Shown piece by piece: positions 7,219 through 13,387 of a stretch of 23,669 nucleotides of DNA. The DNA lies in the NCBI GenBank assembly GCA_035713725.1, contig DASTMZ010000164.1:1-23669 (forward strand), read 5' to 3'. The stretch comes from DASQPR01 sp035713725 (GTDB lineage Bacteria > Actinomycetota > Actinomycetes > Mycobacteriales > Micromonosporaceae). How positions within the stretch are numbered: the stretch's first letter is position 1; each line of letters opens with the position of its first letter. The notes under the pieces were generated by a model. It ran no database searches and was not told where the DNA came from. It was given only the letters and a program-made list of their open reading frames with translations. Both the position numbers and the translations under genes were made by a program.

Positions 7219-8208
7219 GTGGACCGTACCCCGCCCGCCGAGAACGCCGCGACGATCACGCTGGACGGCGTCGGCAAGACATACGACGACGGCACGGTCG
7301 CGGTCGGCGCGCTGTCACTCGAGGTGGGCGCCGGCGAACTCGTCGCGCTCATCGGTCCGTCCGGCTGCGGCAAGTCCACGATCCTGCGCATGATCAATCG
7401 GCTCATCGAACCGACCTCGGGACGGATCCTGCTCGACGGCGAGGACATCACGACGGCGAACGCGGTGGATCTGCGGCGCAAGATCGGGTATGTGATCCAG
7501 CACGTCGGCCTGTTCCCCCACCAGACGATCGCGGCCAACGTCGCGACCGTGCCCCGGTTGCTCGGCTGGTCGAAGCAACGCACCGAGGCGCGGGTCGACG
7601 AACTGCTCGACCTCGTCGGCCTCGAACCGGAGCGCTATCGCAAGCGCTACCCGAGCGAGTTGTCCGGCGGTCAACGACAACGCATCGGCGTGGCCCGAGC
7701 GCTTGCCGCCGATCCGGCCGCACTCCTGATGGACGAACCGTTCTCGGCCGTGGATCCGATCGTCCGGGTACGCCTGCAGGACGAGTTCCTCCGTCTGCAG
7801 CGGACGGTACGCAAGACGATCGTGCTCGTCACACACGACCTGGACGAGGCCGTACGCCTTGCCGACCGGGTCGCGGTGCTGTCCCAGCACGGCATGCTCC
7901 AGCAGTACGCCACTCCGATCGATCTGTTGCGCGAACCGGACAACTCGTTCATCCGCGAGTTCATCGGCGCGGACCGCGGCATCAAGCGACTGTCGGTGAC
8001 CGAGATCGACCCGAAGCGGCTCGCGCCGGCGGACTCGGTAGCCAACGTGGCCGCGGGCCCGTCCGTACCACTGGATTCGAACCTCGCCGACGCGCTGGCC
8101 GCGCTGCTCGACGGCGGCCGGGGCTGGGTCGCGGTGACCGATCCCGAGACCGGCGCCGCGCTGGGTGTGTTGACCGCGACGGCGATCGCGGAAGCCGGCG
8201 CCGCGTAG
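7219..8208 (+). CDS. Glycine betaine/choline-type ABC transporter ATP-binding protein
   Basis: 329 residues from GTG. ABC ATPase motifs are all present: Walker A GPSGCGKST (46-54), Q-loop Gln94 (VIQHVGLFP), signature LSGGQRQRIGVARAL (148-162), Walker B ALLMDEPFSAVDP (168-180, Glu173) and switch His206 (VTHD). The region HVGLFPHQTIAANV and the EFIGADRGIKRLS stretch after the ABC domain are typical of OpuCA/ProV-type proteins. Residues about 260-329 form a short CBS-like regulatory tail (TGAALGVLTATAIAEA), shorter than the tandem CBS pair of OpuCA. It energises the two permeases on the other strand, and all four subunits of one importer are here. It ends 7 bases from the convergent gene at 8216. 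Confidence 0.9.
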   Translation: MDRTPPAENAATITLDGVGKTYDDGTVAVGALSLEVGAGELVALIGPSGCGKSTILRMINRLIEPTSGRILLDGEDITTANAVDLRRKIGYVIQHVGLFPHQTIAANVATVPRLLGWSKQRTEARVDELLDLVGLEPERYRKRYPSELSGGQRQRIGVARALAADPAALLMDEPFSAVDPIVRVRLQDEFLRLQRTVRKTIVLVTHDLDEAVRLADRVAVLSQHGMLQQYATPIDLLREPDNSFIREFIGADRGIKRLSVTEIDPKRLAPADSVANVAAGPSVPLDSNLADALAALLDGGRGWVAVTDPETGAALGVLTATAIAEAGAA

Positions 8209-8215
8209 TCACTGC

Positions 8216-8527
8216 CTAACGAGGTGCGCCGTGTTTCATGAGGTAATCGATGAACTCGGCGCGCAACGCCGGTTCGGCGGTGCCGAGGCCGTGGCCGGTG
8301 AACTCGCGCCATACGCCGACGAGATCGGTGATCGACTCGCCGATCGAGCCGAGCGAGCCGTCGATGCTGTCCGCCGCGTCGATGGATGCCGGAAGCATCC
8401 GGATGACCTGGATGAAGAAACGGGCGTCGTGCCGTTCGCGAGCCACGTGGAACGCCCGCTCGCGCAGTTCCTCGGTGCTCAGCGCGTCGAGTTCCGGAAA
8501 CGTCGGCGTTGGCGCGTCGTCGGTCAC
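8216..8527 (-). CDS. Conserved actinobacterial hypothetical protein (small, helical)
   Basis: 103 residues from GTG 8525-8527, which overlaps the stop of the upstream permease-like gene (GTGA), a better-supported start than the ATG at 8566 inside that gene. The sequence is soluble and helical, with blocks EELRERAFHVARERHDARFF, VIRMLPASID and LRAEFIDYLMKHG. From memory, similar small proteins follow the same permease-like gene in other actinobacteria near the folate cluster. I recognise no catalytic motif. The tight coupling suggests it acts with the permease-like protein, but the function is unknown. Confidence 0.75.
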   Translation of the reverse strand: MTDDAPTPTFPELDALSTEELRERAFHVARERHDARFFIQVIRMLPASIDAADSIDGSLGSIGESITDLVGVWREFTGHGLGTAEPALRAEFIDYLMKHGAPR

Positions 8528-9918
8528 TGACGCACGCCCCACGCCTCGTCGTTCGGATCGACCCACTCGGCGCGCGGCCGATCGGAACCGTCGGCATTCG
8601 CGCGCGTCGTGTCACCATCGTCGGCCCAGCCCGCCACGCCGCCACCGAGCCAGCCTGTCGTGGAGATCTCCGGACGGTAGGAGCGCCGCGGCCGGCCAAA
8701 CGTTTCGACGAGTCGTGTCACGACGAGGCCCACACCGATCGCGCCGGCCACCAGGGCGCGCGGGTCGATCTTGTAGTTGGCGAGCGCCGCATAGTGGTTC
8801 ACCAGCACGAGCAGTGCCGCGGCGAGCACCGTGCCGAGCACGCCGCCGCGCCGGCCGAACGCGCTCGTACCCCCGACCAGCGCAATCGCGATGGCAAGCG
8901 CCGAAAACATCAGGCCGGAGTCCGTGCTCGCGGCCCGGGTCGTCATCGCGTAAAGGATGCCGGCACCGGCGGCCAGCAGGGACGACGCGATGAGGCTGAC
9001 ACCGACCATCCACACGCCGGCCATCCCGCGCCAGTCTGCCGGGTCGCTGACCGGCCGGAACCGCCCGACGGCTCGCCGAATCGGACGAACCGTCCCGATC
9101 GCGGCGCCGATGATCGCCAGCGCGGCGACCGCGCCGAACACGTAATAGCCCTGCCCGATGATGTTCGGAGTGCCGCTGACCTTGACAGAGTCCGGCAGGT
9201 GCGCGATCCACACGTCGACTGCCAGGAACGCGGCGAGCGTGACCGCCCAGCCCGGCACCTGCAACACCGCGACGATGACGGCCATGACCGCGCCGATCCC
9301 GGCCGCTACCGCGAGCGCGAGCAGGACCGCGACAGCCGCGTTGTGGTCGTTGTGTTGCTGGGCGAAGTAGAGACCGGACGCCACCATGATCGGGCCGATC
9401 GCGAGGTTGACGGCGCCGGCGCGCATCGACCAGCCGGCCGCCACCGCCGCCATCGTGTAGACGGCCGCGAGGGCCAGGAGGCCACGGACGCCAGCGCCGT
9501 CGATGTGTGCCTTCTCGTTGACCGCGACCGCCATGCCGGCCACCGCGATCAGCAGCACGACCTCCCAGATCGCGTGTACGCGGAACCGGTCACGACCGGG
9601 CTCGCCGTCCGATGGGTCGTCGAACGCGTTGTTCAACTCGACGGCCGTCGGGCCTGGGATCGGATCGAAGCCCGGGGACAGCGCAACGGTCGTCGCCTTG
9701 CCGCCCGGCATACTCGACCGTGCCTGTTCGTCATCGCCGCGAGCGGCATCGGCGGGACTGCCAAAGCCGGAACCCGCAATCGGAACGGTTGTCGGATCGT
9801 ACACACTTGCTCCCGATTCATGTCGATAGTCAGGCTCGACGAGAAAGTCAGGTTCCACCCGGAACCCTTCGCCGACGAACGGAACCTTCGGCGTCCCTCG
9901 GTCGTCTGGGTACGACAT
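8524..9918 (-). CDS. RbsC/LivM-type ABC permease-like membrane protein with long cytosolic N-terminus
   Basis: 464 residues from ATG 9916-9918, with AGGAAGG six bases upstream. Residues 1 to about 112 are polar and acidic, low in predicted structure. From about 114 there are roughly ten hydrophobic segments (IWEVVLLIAVAGMAVAV, LLALAAVYTMAAVAAGWSM and so on). The blocks GWSMRAGAVNLAIGPIMVASG and FSALAIAIALVGGTSAFGRRGGVLGT are those of BPD_transp_2 permeases (sugar or branched-chain amino-acid importers). No ATPase or binding-protein gene accompanies it, so it is an orphan, and its being a working importer permease is uncertain. The C-terminal tail (GWADDGDTTRANAD) is again polar and acidic. 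It sits downstream of folK and DUF3180, as membrane genes do in related folate clusters. Confidence 0.72.
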   Translation of the reverse strand: MSYPDDRGTPKVPFVGEGFRVEPDFLVEPDYRHESGASVYDPTTVPIAGSGFGSPADAARGDDEQARSSMPGGKATTVALSPGFDPIPGPTAVELNNAFDDPSDGEPGRDRFRVHAIWEVVLLIAVAGMAVAVNEKAHIDGAGVRGLLALAAVYTMAAVAAGWSMRAGAVNLAIGPIMVASGLYFAQQHNDHNAAVAVLLALAVAAGIGAVMAVIVAVLQVPGWAVTLAAFLAVDVWIAHLPDSVKVSGTPNIIGQGYYVFGAVAALAIIGAAIGTVRPIRRAVGRFRPVSDPADWRGMAGVWMVGVSLIASSLLAAGAGILYAMTTRAASTDSGLMFSALAIAIALVGGTSAFGRRGGVLGTVLAAALLVLVNHYAALANYKIDPRALVAGAIGVGLVVTRLVETFGRPRRSYRPEISTTGWLGGGVAGWADDGDTTRANADGSDRPRAEWVDPNDEAWGVRQ

Positions 9919-10051
9919 CGCGCACCTTCCTCGCCGTCGCGCCCGTCCGTGAAGACGCTAGCGGAGGACCGGAAACGGCGCGTACTACGGTGCCCGAACC
10001 TACCCGGCGCGCGGTCGATCCGGAAACCCCTGGCGCACCAACGTCGGCTAG

Positions 10052-10579
10052 CTAATGCGAGTCCTCTTCGTCGTCGGGCGGCGGCGGGATGCGACACGCC
10101 CGCTCCAGCAGCAGCGCCCCGACCAGCAGGACAATCCCTCCGCCGACGCCACCGAGCGACGGCGGCAGATCCCGGGCGGGCGCCGACTGGGCGCCGTGCG
10201 GCTGGCCGAACAACCAGAGCGCGACGGCCGCGAAGAAGCCAGCGAACAGCGCACCGACGATGGACGACGCCTTGGCGAGCACCACGTAGCGGAACACGGT
10301 CAGAGCCTCGACCGGCGGGGCGCCGGGCTTCCGGTCGACGCGGGCCTTCGTGTTGATCGCCGCGAGCAGCTCCAGCACGCCCAAGCCGGCCAGAATCAGC
10401 GCCGGCAACCACGTGACGGTCGGAAACGAGCCGTAGTCGTTCGCGATGACCAGCCAGCCGATCGCGGCCGCGAACAATGCGGCGACCACGAGCGTGGCAA
10501 CCTTCGTCGGGCGCAGCCGAGGGCGGTGGGACGGCCCGGGCGGGTTCGGCCGCGCGGTCGGCGGCCGGTCGCTACTCAT
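10052..10579 (-). CDS. DUF3180 family membrane protein
   Basis: 175 residues from ATG 10577-10579, with GGAG six bases upstream. A polar, Pro-rich start (to about residue 26) precedes LRPTKVATLVVAALFAAAIGW. Further hydrophobic segments follow at about 55-75 (WLPALILAGLGVLELLAA), 97-124 (RYVVLAKASSIVGALFAGFF) and 146-160. The LRPTK start, the AKASSIVGAL block and the position directly after folK identify the actinobacterial DUF3180 family (as with Rv3605c after folK in Mycobacterium tuberculosis). The C-terminus ends in an acidic DDEEDSH tail. Function is not established. It is 49 bases from folK and probably in the same transcript. Confidence 0.85.
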   Translation of the reverse strand: MSSDRPPTARPNPPGPSHRPRLRPTKVATLVVAALFAAAIGWLVIANDYGSFPTVTWLPALILAGLGVLELLAAINTKARVDRKPGAPPVEALTVFRYVVLAKASSIVGALFAGFFAAVALWLFGQPHGAQSAPARDLPPSLGGVGGGIVLLVGALLLERACRIPPPPDDEEDSH

Positions 10580-10628
10580 CTACATCTCCAACAGGTGTGG
10601 CTCGGCGGCGCTCGACGCCGATCAAGAT

Positions 10629-11150
10629 TCATGCCTCCAATGACATGTCAGGACGTGGTATCAGATGCGGCAGGTCGGCAGCGACCTCGGGGGTACTCAT
10701 CAGATCGGTGACCCAGCCGTGGTCGGGCAGTTGAGCGTACGGCTGGATGTCGAGCCAGGGCCGCAGCACGAACGCCCGCTGGTGCGCCCGAGGATGCGGC
10801 AGTGTCAATGCCGGATCGCCGGAAAGCACCGGAAGCCCGTCCTCCGTCCACACCATGATCACGTCTACGTCGAGGGTACGCGGGCCGAACCGCCGTGCCG
10901 AATCGCGCTCACGCCCGGCCCGCTGCTCCAACTCATGTGCTCGTTCGAGCCAGTGCTCCGCGGTCACGCCGTCGCCCATCACGAGAACCGCCGCGTTCAG
11001 GTATGCCGGCTGATCCGGGTCGCCCCACGGCGGTGTCTCGTACACGCCAGACGCCAGCACCAGCACGTCGGATAGCCCGCCGACGGCGGACCGCAGGTGT
11101 GCGAGCCGATCGCCAAGGTTGCTGCCCACCGAAAGCAGGGCGCGCGTCAT
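10629..11150 (-). CDS. folK: 2-amino-4-hydroxy-6-hydroxymethyldihydropteridine pyrophosphokinase
   Basis: 173 residues from ATG 11148-11150, whose ATG overlaps the folB stop (ATGA). HPPK transfers pyrophosphate from ATP to 6-hydroxymethyl-7,8-dihydropterin, the step before dihydropteroate synthase. Visible motifs are LLSVGSNLGDR (5-15), VYETPPWG (37-44, substrate-binding loop with ETPPWG), RRFGPRTLDVDVIMV (87-100, with the metal-binding Asp pair of DVD) and LPHPRAHQRAFVLRPW (117-132). Length is typical for bacterial FolK. The C-terminal region past about residue 150 is variable. The longer frame upstream is out of family and lies within folB. Confidence 0.95.
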   Translation of the reverse strand: MTRALLSVGSNLGDRLAHLRSAVGGLSDVLVLASGVYETPPWGDPDQPAYLNAAVLVMGDGVTAEHWLERAHELEQRAGRERDSARRFGPRTLDVDVIMVWTEDGLPVLSGDPALTLPHPRAHQRAFVLRPWLDIQPYAQLPDHGWVTDLMSTPEVAADLPHLIPRPDMSLEA

Positions 11151-11533
11151 CGCCCGCCGCCCTCGCGCGACCGGCGCAGCGTGACCGCAACATCGCTGAA
11201 CGCGTGGGCGATCGGCGCCTGCGGCTTGTGTACGGTGACGGTCGCCGCCCGGACGCGTACGTCGGCGAGGCACGCCGAAGCGAGTCGGTCCGCGAGCGTC
11301 TCGATCAGCGCGACGGGCGGTCCGGTCACAATGGCCACGAGACGATCGGCAAGCTCGCCGTAGTGCACCGTGTCTGCGACGTCATCGGACGTGGCGGCCG
11401 GCGCGAGGTCGATCTCGAGCGTCACGTCGACGACGAATTCCTGGCCGTTTTCTCGCTCGAAGTCGTAGACACCGTGGTGACCGCGGGCCCGAAGGCCGGT
11501 CAGCGTGATCTTGTCAGCTTGGTCGCCGGTCAT
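11147..11533 (-). CDS. folB: Dihydroneopterin aldolase
   Basis: 128 residues from ATG 11531-11533, which overlaps the folP stop (ATGA). FolB cleaves dihydroneopterin to 6-hydroxymethyl-dihydropterin and glycolaldehyde. Family motifs include ITLTGLRARGHHGVYDFER (9-27), GQEFVVDVTLEIDL (30-43), the DTVHYGELA block (54-62), LIETLADRLA (77-86) and the catalytic-lysine region VTVHKPQAPI (Lys103). Length is normal. No strong ribosome site is visible, so translation probably depends on coupling to folP. The much longer open frame starting at 11974 is rejected because its first part is antisense-like noise through folP. Confidence 0.95.
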   Translation of the reverse strand: MTGDQADKITLTGLRARGHHGVYDFERENGQEFVVDVTLEIDLAPAATSDDVADTVHYGELADRLVAIVTGPPVALIETLADRLASACLADVRVRAATVTVHKPQAPIAHAFSDVAVTLRRSREGGGR

Positions 11534-12477
11534 CGGTGCGCCGCCGTCGCTTGCCAGACACGGATCGCGTCCACCGTGCCTCGTACGTCGTGCACGCGTA
11601 CCCCCCACACCCCGGCGGCCACCGCGAGCACCGTCGTGGCGAGCGTCGCGTCGTCGCGCTCGTCCACCGGACGCGGCGTGCCGTCCGAGTCGGCGAGCAG
11701 GCTGCCGAGATAAGACTTGCGACTGGCCCCGAACAGCAGCGGGTAGCCGAGTGCCAGAAGGGCATCGAGGTGCGCGGACAGCAGCCAGTTGTGCTCGGGC
11801 GTCTTCGCGAAGCCGATGCCCGGATCGACCACGATGCGATCGGCTGCGACCCCGGCACCGAGCGCCGCGTCGACCCGGGCCGCAAGCTCCGCACACACCT
11901 CGGCAACAACGTCCTCGTACGTCGCCAATCGCACCATGTCGCGCGAGTGACCGCGCCAGTGCATGAGCACCCACGGCACGCCGGCGTCGGCGACCACCGA
12001 CGCCATGTCCGAATCGGCGAGGCCGCCGGAAACGTCGTTGACGAGGCTCGCCCCGGCATCGAGCGCGGCCCGTGCCACCGAGGCTCGCGTGGTGTCGATG
12101 CTCGTTGCTACGCCGTCGGTGCGCAGCTGCGAGATCACCGGCACCACTCGGGCGATCTCGACGTCCGCGTCGATCCGCTCCGCGCCGGGACGCGTCGACT
12201 CGCCGCCGACGTCGACGATCGCGGCACCCTGTGCGTACATCGTCCGGGCGTGCGCGAGCGCATCGTCGAGCCGCAGGTATCGGCCGCCGTCCGAAAAAGA
12301 GTCCGGCGTCACGTTCAGAACGCCCATCACGATCGGGTGCCCGGGGCTCCCGCCGAGCGGACCGCCGCCAGCCGGGCCACCGTCCACCGGGCCGCCGCCG
12401 AGCGGACCGCTACGGACCGGGCCACCGCGGCCCGGCTCGGTCGGCATACCGTCGCGCAAGCTGTGCACACGCGCCAC
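11530..12477 (-). CDS. folP: Dihydropteroate synthase
   Basis: 315 residues from GTG 12475-12477, preceded by AGGAG with 8-base spacing. DHPS condenses hydroxymethyl-dihydropterin pyrophosphate with p-aminobenzoate. Motifs in order: IVMGVLNVTPDSFSDGG (49-65), VDVGGESTRPGA (88-99), ATSIDTTRASVARAALDAGA then VNDVSGG, PWVLMHWRG, IVVDPGIGFAKTPEHN and FGASRKSYLG. The odd part is residues 17-47, a Gly/Pro-rich stretch (GGPVRSGPLGGGPVDGGPAG and similar units) inserted before the barrel. The gene opens the folP-folB-folK run, with ATGA overlap to folB. Its usual upstream partner folE is 5.6 kb away, beyond four genes on the other strand. folP therefore needs its own promoter in the 114-base gap at 12478-12591, where I see no convincing one. 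Confidence 0.95.
   Translation of the reverse strand: MARVHSLRDGMPTEPGRGGPVRSGPLGGGPVDGGPAGGGPLGGSPGHPIVMGVLNVTPDSFSDGGRYLRLDDALAHARTMYAQGAAIVDVGGESTRPGAERIDADVEIARVVPVISQLRTDGVATSIDTTRASVARAALDAGASLVNDVSGGLADSDMASVVADAGVPWVLMHWRGHSRDMVRLATYEDVVAEVCAELAARVDAALGAGVAADRIVVDPGIGFAKTPEHNWLLSAHLDALLALGYPLLFGASRKSYLGSLLADSDGTPRPVDERDDATLATTVLAVAAGVWGVRVHDVRGTVDAIRVWQATAAHR
12351..12410. repeat. 45-bp direct repeat in the Gly/Pro-rich N-terminal part of folP
   Basis: The 15-base segment cgccgagcggaccgc occurs at 12351-12365 and 12396-12410, 45 bases (15 codons) apart, with degenerate copies around it. On the - strand it encodes the GGPLGG-type units before the DHPS barrel. The in-frame period points to repeat expansion inside the coding sequence. 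Confidence 0.5.
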
Positions 12478-12485
12478 CCTAATCG

Positions 12486-12490
12486 CTCCT
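12486..12490 (-). promoter_or_regulatory. Ribosome binding site deciding the folP start
   Basis: AGGAG on the - strand, 8 bases before GTG 12477. A later ATG at 12445-12447 has no such site, and the upstream ATG at 12615 would run into the divergent gene, so the GTG is preferred. Confidence 0.65.
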
Positions 12491-12591
12491 GGCCGGCCCG
12501 GACGGCTGCGCCGCCGTGCCCGCGTGCGGCCACGAAGCATCGATCTCGTACCGTTGCGGGACCAGGAATGGCGCACGGCTCGGGGATCGCG

Positions 12592-13215
12592 ATGACCAAC
12601 TCGGAGCAATGGCATGCGCCGGCCGAGCCAGTCACGCCGCCGGCGATTGTCGCGGTGCCCGCCGCCGGCCGGTCCGACCTACGCGGCAGCCGCCTCGTGA
12701 TTGGCGTGCCAGGGCTCGGCTGGCGTGGGGACCTGCGCGGTGACGCGCCGGTGGTACAGGCCAGCCGGACGTACGTGCCGGTGCTGCCCGAGCAGGAGTG
12801 GTACCGCGCCGAGGCGGAGCAGATCGAAGTCTTCGCGCCGCTGGTGCCGATCGATCGAGTGTGGATCGAGGTGCCGGAGACAGCCGTGCCGTTGAGCGGG
12901 GCCGGGGCCGGCGGGCCGACGACGACCACCGCGCAAGCATCGGACGTCTTCGGCCGGCTCGTGTCGCTCGACGCGCCGCCGCGACGGGCGCCGGTACCGA
13001 TGCGGGACGTACCGCTGGTGACCGGCCGTCGGGTGGTGCTCGCCGACGGAGCACGGGCACAACGCGACATCCGGGCCGTCACCGAGGTCTACCAGAACAG
13101 CGATGGAGACGTCTGCGTACGCATCTGTAGTGAGCTCGACTGGTATCGCTGGGCGTGGCACGGCCAACTGCCGCGTACCCGCGAAGTGCCGATCTACCTG
13201 CTCTGGGCGGAGTGA
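12592..13215 (+). CDS. Hypothetical protein, first gene of the FtsK/WXG block
   Basis: 207 residues from ATG 12592, with GGGG six bases upstream; an in-frame ATG at 12568 is possible but has a poorly spaced site. The protein has no signal peptide or membrane segment. It is rich in Val, Pro, Arg and Trp and looks beta-rich. The C-terminal block DGDVCVRICSELDWYRWAW, then RTREVPIYLLWAE, is the most structured and probably most conserved part. I do not recognise a family. It is divergent from folP (114 bases) and 172 bases ahead of the FtsK-like gene on the same strand, so a role in the same system is plausible. A 7-bp GC-rich inverted repeat follows its stop (13220-13239) without a T-run. Confidence 0.7.
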   Translation: MTNSEQWHAPAEPVTPPAIVAVPAAGRSDLRGSRLVIGVPGLGWRGDLRGDAPVVQASRTYVPVLPEQEWYRAEAEQIEVFAPLVPIDRVWIEVPETAVPLSGAGAGGPTTTTAQASDVFGRLVSLDAPPRRAPVPMRDVPLVTGRRVVLADGARAQRDIRAVTEVYQNSDGDVCVRICSELDWYRWAWHGQLPRTREVPIYLLWAE

Positions 13216-13374
13216 GTCGGGCCGCCGCGTCGGGCGGCCGATGGCGGCCAGGATCCGACCGCGCGCCGGCGTGACAAACCGATTTCGGCGCCGGACGCAC
13301 CGGTCGCGGTGACGGCCTGCACGCCGCGGGTGGACTAGGTTCGATGAAGGTTCTCGACGGACCGGCGGCAGCCG

Positions 13375-13381
13375 AAGGAGG
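13375..13381 (+). promoter_or_regulatory. Strong ribosome binding site for the TTG-started FtsK-like gene
   Basis: AAGGAGG with 6-base spacing to TTG 13388. The strength of the site is what makes the rare TTG start credible. Confidence 0.8.
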
Positions 13382-13387
13382 TCGAGC

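Noticed and set aside
8509..10356. 615-codon open frame on the + strand
   Set aside because: Antisense of the permease-like gene and DUF3180; no motif or ribosome site.
11536..12591. N-terminal extension of the gene at 12592 back to 11536
   Set aside because: The added part is antisense to folP and reads as Arg/His-rich noise; the real gene starts at 12592.
13219..13239. GC-rich hairpin after the gene ending at 13215 as a terminator
   Set aside because: Only 7 bp, no T-run on either strand; it may be chance in GC-rich DNA.
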